A stretch of 64,000 nucleotides of DNA, from NCBI RefSeq assembly GCF_000169535.1, contig NZ_AAYN02000002.1, positions 62,001 through 126,000 of the forward strand, given 5' to 3'. Positions 51,438 through 61,338 of the stretch are shown piece by piece (within the stretch, counting starts at the first letter, position 1; each line of letters begins with the position of its first letter). Under the pieces are notes generated by a model. That model worked only from the letters and a program-made list of their open reading frames with translations, was not told the origin of the DNA and made no database searches. Both the position numbers and the translations under genes were made by a program. The stretch comes from Ureaplasma urealyticum serovar 8 str. ATCC 27618 (lineage in GTDB: Bacteria > Bacillota_I > Bacilli_A > Mycoplasmatales > Mycoplasmoidaceae).

Positions 51438-51512
51438 ATTTACACAAAATAAAAACAATTTAGAACGTTTTTTGATTTGAATGCAATATTTGGAACGTAT
51501 TTTTGTGTAAAT
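51438..51512. repeat. Inverted repeat upstream of the decayed lipoprotein gene
   Basis: ATTTACACAAAA (51438-51449) and its exact complement TTTTGTGTAAAT (51501-51512) are 51 bases apart. Between them a GAACGT motif occurs twice in direct orientation. The TTTGTGTAAAT core recurs upstream of the anchored coiled-coil gene at 56981. It could be an operator, a hairpin or a recombination site. Confidence 0.5.
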
Positions 51513-51654
51513 TATATCTTTCATATATTTTTGAATTAAAAATAAAATAATTTGAAAACGCTTGATTTTACTAGCATTTTAAAATTATCATCCGTTTTTT
51601 ATATACAATTTTATTTAGCTATAACTTAAAAATTCAATAAAAAAAGAAGAAAAT

Positions 51655-51849
51655 TTACTTCCCTTCTTTTCTATCATCTTCTTTTATACATTTAGTATTA
51701 TCAGAATTTTTATTTGAACATTTTTGTTCTGTTTGTTTGTTATCACGCACTGCTTTTGAAATTCCTCAAATACCAAATGATAAACCAATAGCAAAAATGA
51801 TACCAACAATTAATCAAATTTTAGATTTATTATTATTTGTTTTGTTCAT
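51655..51849 (-). CDS. Small membrane peptide
   Basis: The gene encodes 64 aa from ATG 51849 to TAA 51655, with two TGA (Trp). A short polar N-terminus is followed by one hydrophobic segment (about residues 11-30, Trp-flanked). A charged tail contains two Cys and many Lys, Asn and Asp. It begins inside the last codons of the deoxynucleoside kinase gene (17-base overlap), so it is probably co-translated with it. No family is recognised. Confidence 0.6.
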
Positions 51850-52531
51850 TTTTTAATTCTTGTAATCTTTTTGTAACTTCATTGACATTATGTTCAACGG
51901 AATTACGTGCATCTAAAACAATGTAGTCGATTCCAAAATCTTTACAAACGTTAACCATGTAGTTTTTATACATTTCTAGTAAACGTTTAAAATATGTTTC
52001 GTTAATTGAGAAGTTATCAATTTCAACTTTACGGTTTCTTTTAAAAATTCTTTCTTTGAATAATTCTCAATCACCATCTAAGATAACATAAAGTTTTGGA
52101 ACTCCATGTTCATAGATTAATTCTTTACAAACTCCTTGTCATAGTCCATCATAGTATGAAAATACTGAAGGTTTATCAATATTTGCATGTGCAAACAATC
52201 AGTCTTCGAAAATACTACGATCAAAAATTGTTAAATTTTCACGATTGCAATTATTTTTATAGTTTGCAAAACGATTTAAAACAAAATATAGTTGAAATAA
52301 TGATCCAAAAAGAACATTATTTTCACGTTCATACATTTTTGCTAACAATAAATCCATTAGCTTATCGCCCTCAACCATTTCATAAACCACATTTGATGGT
52401 TGATATTTCTCATGTAAAGCTTGTGCTAAAGTAGATTTACCAAAAGCGATCATACCACCTATAGCAATAGAGTTAGAAATTCTATTTTTCTTAAAAGATG
52501 GCGTTAAAAAATCCAATTTTTTATCTGACAT
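51833..52531 (-). CDS. Deoxynucleoside kinase (dAdo/dGuo kinase family)
   Basis: The gene encodes 232 aa, read through TGA. The P-loop is IGGMIAFGKST, near residues 24-34, where the family has GxxxxGKST. The DRSIFEDW block matches the DRSxxED catalytic site of deoxyadenosine/deoxyguanosine kinases, and a FKRNRKVEI lid region is present. It phosphorylates salvaged deoxynucleosides, a need in organisms without de novo nucleotide synthesis. It is divergent from dnaX. The exact base preference cannot be read from the sequence. Confidence 0.85.
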
Positions 52532-52574
52532 ATTTAACCCTTTAATAAATATTTTTTATTAGTTCATGTTTTAG

Positions 52575-52580
52575 ATTATA
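52575..52580 (-). promoter_or_regulatory. Likely -10 box for the deoxynucleoside kinase gene
   Basis: On the minus strand it reads TATAAT preceded by TTG, 44 bases before the start. Confidence 0.45.
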
Positions 52581-52694
52581 CAAGCAAAAAAACGAAAAAA
52601 TAAAATTAAAAAAATATTTTTTTTGTTATTAAAAAATATTAATTTTATGGTATTTATATTAGATAATAATTAAGTTTTTGTGGTAATTCTAATT

Positions 52695-52700
52695 TATAAT
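52695..52700 (+). promoter_or_regulatory. Possible -10 box for dnaX
   Basis: A TATAAT hexamer lies 29 bases before ATG 52729; the -35 region is T-rich and weak. Confidence 0.4.
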
Positions 52701-52728
52701 TAAAACTAGAAATTTTAGAGGACAACAA

Positions 52729-54540
52729 ATGAGCGAGTTAACATTATATCGTAAATATCGACCGCACAAGTTTAAAGATGTTATAGGTCAAAATTTAATT
52801 AAACAAGCATTAATTAATGCTAATCTAAACGACAAAACAACACATGCATATATTTTTAGTGGTCCACGTGGAATTGGAAAAACATCAATTGCTAGAATTT
52901 TTGCAGCTAGCATTAATTGTTTAAAGCCCAATAATGGCGATTGTTGCGGGGAATGTAGTGTTTGCCAAAGCATTATTAATGAACAAAGTGTTGACTTGAT
53001 CGAATTAGATGCTGCTAGCAATAATGGTGTTGATCAAATGCGTAATATTACTGATAACATTAATTATTTACCAACACTTTTTAAATATAAAGTTTATATT
53101 ATTGATGAAGCTCACATGTTATCTACATCAGCTTGAAACGCTTTATTAAAAACTGTTGAAGAACCGCCACAACACGTTATTTTTATTTTTGCAACAACAG
53201 AGTATCAAAAAATTCCTTTAACAATTATTAGCCGTTGCCAACGTTATGACTTTAATCGTTTAAACAATAGCGAATTACAGGAATTAATAGATTTAGTTGC
53301 TAAAAAGGAAGATATTAAAATTAATGAAAATGCAATTAATAAATTAATTCAATTAGCCGATGGCGCTGGTCGTGATTGCTTAAGTATTTTAGATCAATTA
53401 GTAACAAACCAAAAAGTTATAGACATTGATTTAATAAATAAAACTTTTGGTTTAGTTGATAATTCTAAAGTAATTAATTTAATTGAATTAATTCAAAAAA
53501 ATGATCTTTTAGAATTACGTAAATTTATTTATGAATTATATGATTATGGTATTAATTTAGAAGCTTTTTGTGCGCAAATAATAAACATTCTAATTGATTA
53601 TTTAGTTTATCAAAAAACAAATGATGAAACTAATCTTAAAAAAATATCAATTGATGAATTAAAGAAAATATTATCAATTAATTTCAACGCTAATCATTTA
53701 CTAAATAATTTTATTTCTTTATATAGTCATCTAAAAAATTCAGTAAACCAAGTTTTTGAATTCGAAATTTATTTATATAAAATAGTTAATGTTAATAATG
53801 ATAAATTAGAAACTAAAAAAACAATACCACTAATTGCTATTGAAAAAGATAAAAACACATTACCACCATCACCACCAATAGCAAAAACTACTTCTATTTC
53901 TAAAGAAGTAAATAAAGTTAATGAAAATAAAGATGTTATTAATTTTAATAATTTATATCAAACTCAAATTTTTCATCATAAAAAAAATAGTGATAATAAT
54001 GAACAAGAAACAAATATTAAATACGAAGAAAAATTAATTGATGAACCAACTAAGATTAATCAACCAATTAATAAATCTGATGAAGTATTAGATAATTATG
54101 AATTAGCTAAACAAGCTTTTTTTAACAAAGATCTTAAATTATCAAAAGAAATGAGTCAAAAATTTAAAGATTTTAAAAATGAAGCAATTGTTGAAAATAG
54201 CTACATTGATATTATTAAACAAGCTGATTTAGTGCTTTGATGCTCGCCTAATGCATTAGTTTTAGGGGTAGAATTTTTAGGATTAATTAATCGTATTAAT
54301 AAAGTAACACGTTCTTTTGAATTTATTAAAGAGTTTATTAAGAAATTTAATTCTACGAAATTAGTTATTGCAATTAGCAAAAAACAAGCAGCAAATATCG
54401 TTAATATTAGTAAACAGGATTTAAAAACTAATATAATTAAAGATGTTTTAATTGATGACATTAAAATGTTATTAAAACAAGAAGAACAACGAAAACAAGA
54501 ACAAATAGCATTATTAAGCGAAATAGAAGATGAGGAGTAA
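52729..54540 (+). CDS. dnaX: DNA polymerase III subunits gamma/tau
   Basis: The gene encodes 603 aa with TGA Trp codons. It starts with the family opening YRKYRPHKFKDVIGQ. Walker A is GPRGIGKTS (45-53), a four-Cys zinc module lies around residues 64-83, and the Walker B block is VYIIDEAHMLS. The C-terminal half is Lys/Asn-rich and low in complexity, then a helical tail. It loads the clamp onto DNA. ybaB and recR follow, the usual dnaX-ybaB-recR order. Confidence 0.95.
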
Positions 54541-54547
54541 ATTTTAA

Positions 54548-54847
54548 ATGGATTTTCAAAAACTTGCACAAGAACTAAAAAAAATGCAAAATACTTTAAG
54601 TAAAAAACAAAAAGAATTTGAAGAAAAAGTATTTGATTTTGATTACAAAGGATATGTATTAATTAAAATTAAGGGTAATTTAACTATTGAATCAATCGAA
54701 GTAAAAACAGAAATAGTAGATCCTGAAGATAAAGAAACATTACAAGATATTTTACGTGCAGCAGTTAATGAAGCAATTTCTAAAACATGCAAAGAACGTG
54801 ATGCAATTATGAATTCTACAATTCCCAAAGGAACAGGATTTTTTTAG
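54548..54847 (+). CDS. ybaB: YbaB/EbfC nucleoid-associated protein
   Basis: The gene encodes 99 aa, starting seven bases after dnaX. An N-terminal amphipathic helix (QKLAQELKKMQ...) leads into beta strands; the ending contains the small-protein family pattern TIPKGTGFF. YbaB binds DNA as a dimer and its gene usually lies between dnaX and recR, as here. Confidence 0.9.
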   Translation: MDFQKLAQELKKMQNTLSKKQKEFEEKVFDFDYKGYVLIKIKGNLTIESIEVKTEIVDPEDKETLQDILRAAVNEAISKTCKERDAIMNSTIPKGTGFF

Positions 54848-54856
54848 AAATCAATT

Positions 54857-55462
54857 ATGAGCAAACCAGTTGAATTTGAAATGCTTGTTGACGCACTAAA
54901 ATCATTACCTGGTGTAGGAACAAAAAATGCTAAGAAATGAGCATTTTTTTTATTACAACAAGATCAAAAATATATTGATGATTTTATTAAAAGAATTAAA
55001 GATGCAAAAACAAATATTATAAAATGCAAGTATTGTAGTAATTTTGGGAATAAAGATGAATGTGATATTTGTTCAAATGATTATCGTGACTTTACTAAGT
55101 TAATGATTGTTACTACAAATGAAGATTTAGAAAGAATTGAATCAGCAAATATTTATAATGGTTTATATCACATTACAAATGGTGAAGTTTCTTTAAGAAA
55201 AAACGTTGTTATTGAACATACAAATATTAAAATAATTAAAGAACGTGTTTTAAATGGTAGTTTTAAAGAAATAATTATTGCAACAAGTTATACTCATGAT
55301 GGAGAAGTTACGGCTGATTACATTGTAAAAATGCTTGAAGATATTAAAGATATCCAAATTTATCGTATTGGTTTTGGCATCCCTTTAAATTCAAGCATTG
55401 ATTATGCAGATGATGAAACTTTAAAACAATCTATTGCTAATAAACGAAAAATTAGAATTTAA
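54857..55462 (+). CDS. recR: Recombination protein RecR
   Basis: The gene encodes 201 aa, read through one TGA. The N-terminal helix-hairpin-helix part has LKSLPGVGTKNAKKW. A zinc finger has two C-x-x-C pairs (CKYCSNFGNKDECDIC), and a TOPRIM domain begins with MIVTTNEDLERIE. RecR helps load RecA during gap repair. It ends the dnaX unit and is followed by a strong hairpin. Confidence 0.93.
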
Positions 55463-55475
55463 TTAAAATAATTAT

Positions 55476-55516
55476 AAATCTACTTTTAAGGATAAATACT
55501 TAAGTAGATTTTTTGT
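55476..55516 (+). terminator. Terminator after recR
   Basis: AAATCTACTT (55476-55485) pairs exactly with AAGTAGATTT (55502-55511) and is followed by T residues. Confidence 0.8.
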
Positions 55517-55559
55517 TATGAAAAAACTAAAATCTTTTATTTTATAATACAAATTAACT

Positions 55560-56150
55560 ATAGTAGGTGCTCATTTTGCTGATGGATATCATGTTTATCA
55601 ATCACGATTTTTCTAATCGTTGAAATGCTAAAACCAAAACAAATGGTTCAATCTAAGCCTTAGATGATGCTGAATTAAAGGTAATATATTATTTCTTTTA
55701 AATACATCAATAGGTATTTTGTAAAAAGAAATTCAAAAAACGTGAAAAAAGACCAATATATCAAATTGGCTATTCTGAAAGAGTTGTTCAAGAAACTTTA
55801 GTGAATACACTCATTCATAGTTATTATTTAGTAATTGGTAGTGAAATTCATATTGATATGTATGGCGATAGATTAAAAATATATTCTCTTTGTAGTATGT
55901 ATGTGGGAATTTTGCCCAAAATATTGATCCTTATAATGTCTCACCAATTCGACCTAATCTGCTTTCTTTGTTGTTTTAAAAAAATTAAATTATGATACTC
56001 CAAATGATACTAAAAATGAAATTCAATAATGATACTCAAAAAATCTTGGATCCTTTTAAAAGAAGAGAAAAATATTGGAAATTATAAAAAACTGATGGTA
56101 TTTTGGAAGTTCTAAAAATGGATATTAAAAACTTAAAAACAACAAGTAAT
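55560..56150 (+). pseudogene. Decayed AAA-4/COG2865-type ATP-binding protein gene
   Basis: Translation in shifting frames gives pieces of one known pattern: GAHFADGYHVYQSRF, then in another frame NRWNAKTKTNGSI and ALDDAEL. A longer open block follows (about 55770-55900) with YSERVVQETLVNTLIHSYYL and GSEIHIDMYGDRLKIYS. A further frame gives NIDPYNVSPIRPN. This is the C-terminal half of proteins with an AlbA_2/AAA_4 domain and HATPase-like end (COG2865, predicted transcription regulators or helicase-like proteins). The 5' half is missing and stops and frame changes are present. It probably remains from an accessory or mobile gene. Nothing else is seen in 55517-56208. Confidence 0.65.
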
Positions 56151-56208
56151 AAATCAATAAAATTTTTGTTTTAAACAAATTTTTGCGAACTCTTAATTAT
56201 AGATTAAA

Positions 56209-56246
56209 AAAGTCTAGCCCTTTCCATTACGAAAGGACCAGACTTT
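56209..56246 (-). terminator. Terminator of the anchored coiled-coil gene
   Basis: The arms AAAGTCT/AGACTTT and CCTTTC/GAAAGG form a two-part stem. On the minus strand it is followed by a T run (complement of 56206-56210). Confidence 0.7.
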
Positions 56247-56263
56247 ACACACATTTTTATTGT

Positions 56264-56962
56264 TTATTTTGAACTTTTTTGTTCTAATTCTGTAATTTTT
56301 GATTGCAATTCTTCTAATAACTTATGTAAGCTATTGAAATCTTCTCGGCCAACTTTACTTGATCAGCTATCATTAAATTCTTTAACTAATCTTTCAACTT
56401 GTTCAAAGCTTGCAATTTTAGGATTAACATTTTTATCTAAATATTGAATAACAGTGTTTAATTGTTGACCTATTTGTTTAATGATTTTGTCAAAATATTG
56501 GGTTACTGCTTTAACAGATGTTTTTAATTTATCAATGTCACTTGATTGCTTTTTATTTTCTTCACTAATAGTTTTCGTTAAAGCTTCAATATTTTGAATT
56601 TGTTTTAATTGTGATTGCAATTGTGTTGTTAATTCTTTTGATAAATTAATATTTTGTAATTGAATTTCTTTAATTGATTTGTTATTATTATCTATTTTTT
56701 TATCTAATTCAGCTATTTTTTGTTCAATTTCAAGAATTTTAGTGTTTTTATTTTTATCATTTTGTTTTAGTTCATTAACTATTTTATTTAATTCATCAAC
56801 GCTATTATTAGGCAATACTTTATTTTGATTAATTTCGTTTTCAATTTTAGGTTCTTTTTTGTTTTTGTATTTATAAGATAAAGCAATTGGTAAAGCAATA
56901 ACTAATCCTGCACCAATTAAACTCACACTTAAAAAAGTGATTATTTTATTTGATTTTTTCAT
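56264..56962 (-). CDS. Membrane-anchored coiled-coil protein
   Basis: The gene encodes 232 aa from ATG 56962, chosen for its GGATATTTT-spaced ribosome site, through one TGA to TAA 56264. A single hydrophobic segment (about 8-28) carries no lipobox Cys. The rest is a nearly continuous coiled coil rich in Gln, Asn, Lys, Ile and Leu, with heptad spacing from about residue 50 to 225. Such proteins are typical mollicute surface or cytoskeletal anchors, but no function can be named. A 16-base A/T tract lies in its upstream region, and a copy of the TTTGTGTAAAT motif is near its start. Confidence 0.75.
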
Positions 56963-57015
56963 AAAATATCCTATTTTGTATTTGTGTAAATTTACCAAAC
57001 TATTTTATTTGTTGT

Positions 57016-57031
57016 AAAAAAAAAAAAAAAA
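57016..57031. repeat. Homopolymer tract of 16 A (T on minus strand)
   Basis: The run lies between the divergent genes for the coiled-coil anchor and ffh. On the minus strand it is poly-T, 54-69 bases before the ATG 56962, with a TAAAAT box (57003-57008) just downstream. A run of this length is prone to slip during replication. Confidence 0.85.
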
Positions 57032-57109
57032 CATTTGATAAAAAACACAAAACAATCAACTAATTTAGTTTTTTTAACAATCTTATTAGATAACATGGGT
57101 ATTAAATAA

Positions 57110-57115
57110 TATAAT
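57110..57115 (+). promoter_or_regulatory. Possible -10 box for ffh
   Basis: A TATAAT hexamer lies 44 bases before ATG 57159; no clear -35 was found. Confidence 0.4.
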
Positions 57116-57158
57116 TAAAGATTAGTATGATCATTTTTAAAATATAAAGAGGTAATTA

Positions 57159-58505
57159 ATGTTTAAAGCGATGATAGGTAATATTGTAAGTAAGCAAATG
57201 TCAAAGAAATTAAAAAATGCGACAATTGCTGAAGAAGATATTAAAGAATTATTGAGTGAAATAAGAATCGCACTATTGGATGCTGACGTTAATTTATTAG
57301 TTGTTAAAAAATTTATAAAAAACATTAAAGAAAAAACTATTGGATTATACGTTGAACAAAATCAAAAACCCGCAGATGTTGTTTTAAAAGTAATTAAAGA
57401 TGAATTAGTTGAAATTTTAGGTAAAGAAAATAAACCAGTTAATACAGCAAAATCCCAATTAAAAATTATGATGGTCGGTTTACAAGGTTCTGGTAAGACA
57501 ACAACTGCTGGTAAATTAGCTAATTATTTTAGAAACAAATACAACAAAAAACCATTATTGGTTGCAGCAGATATTTATCGACCAGCAGCGATTGATCAAT
57601 TACGAACATTAGCAAAACAAGTTCGTGTAGATTTTTGAGAAGAGGGAACACAACGTCCTGATTTAACTGTAAAAAACGCTTTACATAAAGCTGATGAAAA
57701 TGAAAACAATTTAGTAATTGTGGATACAGCTGGGCGTTTACAAACAAATGAAGAGTTAATGCAAGAGTTAGTAAATGTTAAAAAAACATTAAATCCTGAC
57801 GAAGTATTTTTAGTTGTTGACGCTATGGCAGGTCAAGACATTATTAATGTTGCAACTGAATTTAATAATTGATTAAAACTAACAGGAATTATTGTTACTA
57901 AATTAGATTCAGATGCACGTGCTGGAGCTGTTTTATCATTAACATCATTATTAAATGTGCCAATTAAATTTACAGGGACTGGTGAAAAAATAGGATCAAT
58001 TGATAGTTTTTATCCAGAACGAATGGCTGATCGAATTTTAGGACTTGGAGATATTATGACTTTAGCTGAAAAAGCAGCTGATGTTATTGACGAAAAACAA
58101 GTTCGTGGTTCAATGCAACGAATGATGGCAGGAAAAATGGATTTAGAAGATTTGATGCGTCAAATGAGTCAAATTAGTAAATTAGGTAGTTTTTCAGGAA
58201 TTGCAAAAATGATTCCAGGTTTAAATAGTATTTCTGAAAATCAAATTGATGATGCTGAAAATAAAATGAAGATATGAACAATTTTATTATCAAGTATGAC
58301 TTTAAAAGAACGTCGAGATCCAAGAGTATTTAAAAAAGAACCATCAAGACGTATGCGTGTTCTAAAAGGTTCGGGACGTTCGCCTGATGAATTAAATAAA
58401 TTATTAAAACAATGAGAAGTTTCGCGTGATAAAATGGCAGAACTTGGAAAAATGTTACAAAAAGGTAAAAATCCTTTTAGCAAATCTGGTGGTATATTTG
58501 GTTAA
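57159..58505 (+). CDS. ffh: Signal recognition particle protein Ffh
   Basis: The gene encodes 448 aa, with GAGGT before ATG 57159 and TGA Trp codons. The N-terminal helical domain is followed by the GTPase G domain with P-loop GLQGSGKTT (about 107-115), then LLVAADIYRPAAIDQL and VDTAGR. The M domain shows MQRMMAGKMDLEDLMRQM and, near the end, RRMRVLKGSGRSPDELNKLL, which binds the SRP RNA. It targets membrane proteins to the translocon. The SRP RNA gene was not recognised in the window. Confidence 0.96.
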
Positions 58506-58532
58506 AAATGGTCTCGCACCATTTTTTTATTT
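58504..58532 (+). terminator. Terminator after ffh
   Basis: AAAAATGGT (58504-58512) pairs with ACCATTTTT (58518-58526) around a five-base loop and runs into T. Confidence 0.8.
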
Positions 58533-58719
58533 ACAAAAATCAATAAAGTGTAATTAAAGGAATAAAAAAACTCAAATGACTGTTTAATGACTTTTTCTTA
58601 TTCCATATATTTTTTAAAAATAAAACAATCAAAATAAAAAAATACGATAAAACCAACATTAAATTTATCTTTTCAATAAAATTATTAACAATATTTAAAG
58701 ACGGGAAAATTTAAAAAAG

Positions 58720-60510
58720 ATGAATAAAAAGATGAATTTTAATAGTAGTTTTGCTTATGTCGGTTTTTTAACTCGTCATATTATTGTAAAAAAAACAACA
58801 TACATTCTACCTATTATTACTTTTTTGATTACGTTAATTGTTGGAATTATTGTTGGTTGTGTTGTTAATCAAAAATCCCAATTTTTAATAATTTCTTATG
58901 TAATGATAATTTTTAATTTATTAATGACAACAATTTTTGCTTCACTAAAAGCCTTAAATGTTTTTAAAGATTTTAGTGAAGATGGAATTGATATTTTAGT
59001 AATTTCTAAACCAATTAGTCGTAAAAACATTGTTTGATCAAAAATCTTTTTTTTCATTTTAACAGGTGTTGTTTGGAGTTTAATTAGTTTTTTAGGATTA
59101 TTAATTTTCTATTTAATTAGTTTTAATTTCGCTAAAGATGTTAATTATTATTGACTTTTAAGTTATATTAGTCCCTTCATTTGTTATTTAGTTTTTGGTT
59201 TACTAACAAGTTTATTAGCATTAAAATTAAATGCAAAAATTAGTGTTTTAATTCCACTTGTTAGTTTTGTTCCCTTACTTGCTGTTGGGATTGTTTCTAA
59301 TATTGTTAGTCAATTACAATCAAAAGCTTTTTTAAGCTCATTAAAACAAAAACCAACAAATAATATTGAACCTTTTTATTTAAATAATAATTTAGATCAA
59401 TACTATTTAATTAATACAGGTTTTGCAAATCATGAATTTAAACAGAGTCAAAATCTAGAAGTTTTAGATGCTTATTTAAAGACAAGGAATTTAGCAACTT
59501 TTTGACAAGTAAGTAGTTGAATTTTTCCTATTTATCAATTAGTTGATGCTTTTAATAAAAGCGATTATGAACCATTTAGTGATTTTATTAAAAACCAAGA
59601 AAACCATAAAGTTTTATATGCTAATAATTTAGCCTCAAAACAATTTAATTATCGATTAGAAAAAAATAGTGATTCACTACCAAGTTTTAATATTAACAAT
59701 GATAAAGGTTTTTTAGTTCCAAGTTTATTAAAAAATGATTCACAAAACTTAATTAATAATAATTTAAATCAAGAAGTAATCTACGCCATTGAAGATTGAA
59801 AAAATCAAACTATTGAATATCAAAAAAATAGTTACACACAACTAAGTGCTGATGATATTGTTGGTTCAATTAAATGAACAATTATTAAAGAAGTTTTAAA
59901 TACAAAATTATTTAATGAGTATGCAAATAACTTATTTAAAACACTTGATAAAAAAGCAAGTCAAAAACAAATATTAGATTTAATTTCAAATAGTGTTCAA
60001 AAATTTGATTTTAATAAGCAAATTGATGAAAATACTGAATTGTTTAAAAAAGATGTAAATAAATTATTGATTAAATCAAAAACTGAACGACAAATATATT
60101 TAGCAATTAGTTTAATTTATTATCTATACTTTAGTTCTAATTATACAGATCTATTAAATACCTTATTGTTTGATCAAAAAAACCATTTACAATATCAAAC
60201 TCAATTTAAAATAAATTTAAATAACAAAAATTATTTAATTGGTGGTTTTAAAAATTATTTAGTTAATCAAATCTTACCCCAAGAAACCAATGATGCTATA
60301 GATCAATCAAAAAAAGATAAAAAGATTCGTTATAAATATAGTTTAGAACAAGGTGGAAATTACTTATTTGATTATGTAACACAAAACTATAGTATTAAAA
60401 GAGAACAACAAATTGTTTATAAAGAAGTTTATTGTGTAATTTGATTAGTATTAATCTTTAGTTTGTTAATTGGTACATACTATGGATATAAAAGAAAGGA
60501 TTATCGTTAA
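58720..60510 (+). CDS. ABC-2-type permease with large outside domain
   Basis: The gene encodes 596 aa, read through several TGA codons. Helices lie at about residues 28-55, 60-85, 110-140, 145-175 and 180-205, then a long soluble Asn/Lys-rich region (about 210-560) and a final helix (568-588). The first part has ISKPISRKNIVWSK between the second and third helix, the usual ABC-2 loop that touches the ATPase. The stop overlaps the ATPase start by one base (TAATG). The large soluble domain, probably outside the cell, is unusual and may interact with the large lipoprotein encoded just downstream. Confidence 0.8.
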
Positions 60511-61220
60511 TGAATAATCAATTTATTTTAGAAGTTAAAAATTTAACAAAAATTTATAAAAAATCAAACCAAGGTGTTTTCGATTTAAGTTTTAATGTAA
60601 AACGTGGTGAAATTCATGCTTTTATTGGTGAAAATGGATCAGGTAAAACAACAACCATTAAATCAATTATTAATGCATATACAAACTATAAAGGATCAAT
60701 TCTAATAGCTGGTTTTGATAATAAAACTCCTAAAAGCCATGAAAAAATTGGCTATGTTCCAGAAATCGCTTTATTTCCTAGTGAATTAACAACCTTTCAA
60801 TATTTATATTCATTTGCTCGTTTATCAAATTTAAATAAAAAACAAGCGATTGAACGTATCGATTACTTTTTAGAAAAATTTCATATTAGTGATTTAAAAA
60901 ACAAAAAACCAATTAATTTCTCATCTGGTCAAAAAAAGAAAGTAATTTTAATTCAAGCTTTATTACATGATCCAGAATTAATTATTCTAGATGAACCAAC
61001 AGCAAACTTAGATCCATCAGCTCGTCATGAATTTAATACTATTTTAAAAGAATTACACGAACAAAATAAAACCATTTTTATTTGTTCACACATCTTAAAA
61101 GAAATGGATTCTTACGTTGATAGTTTAACTTTAATTAATAAAGGCAAACTAGTATATAGTGGCCATAAATATGATGAATTAGAGAAAATTTATTACGAAA
61201 ATGTTTTAAAGAATAAATAA
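60510..61220 (+). CDS. ABC transporter ATPase (ABC-2 partner)
   Basis: The gene encodes 236 aa with Walker A GENGSGKTT (about 39-47), a signature FSSGQKKKV, in which the common LSGGQ is altered, and Walker B LIILDEPTANLDP. The switch His is in FICSHILKEMD. This is the common one-domain ATPase of export-type (CcmA/ABC-2) systems. It is translated with the membrane protein upstream. The substrate is unknown. Confidence 0.92.
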   Translation: MNNQFILEVKNLTKIYKKSNQGVFDLSFNVKRGEIHAFIGENGSGKTTTIKSIINAYTNYKGSILIAGFDNKTPKSHEKIGYVPEIALFPSELTTFQYLYSFARLSNLNKKQAIERIDYFLEKFHISDLKNKKPINFSSGQKKKVILIQALLHDPELIILDEPTANLDPSARHEFNTILKELHEQNKTIFICSHILKEMDSYVDSLTLINKGKLVYSGHKYDELEKIYYENVLKNK

Positions 61221-61221
61221 G

Positions 61222-61266
61222 AAAATTCCTTGCTTTTGTAAAAAAAGAGTAAGGAATTTTAATTTT
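61222..61266 (+). terminator. Terminator after the ABC-2 pair
   Basis: AAAATTCCTTGCTTTT pairs with GAGTAAGGAATTTT (61247-61260) and is followed by T. Confidence 0.75.
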
Positions 61267-61338
61267 TATATAGATATTAAATTCTTTATAATTATATGAA
61301 TACAATTAAATTAATTCAAAACTAAGGAATTAATAAAT

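Noticed and set aside
51336-51524. A 62-codon minus-strand frame over the inverted repeat
   Set aside because: It has no family pattern and runs through the start of the decayed lipoprotein gene, so it is probably chance.
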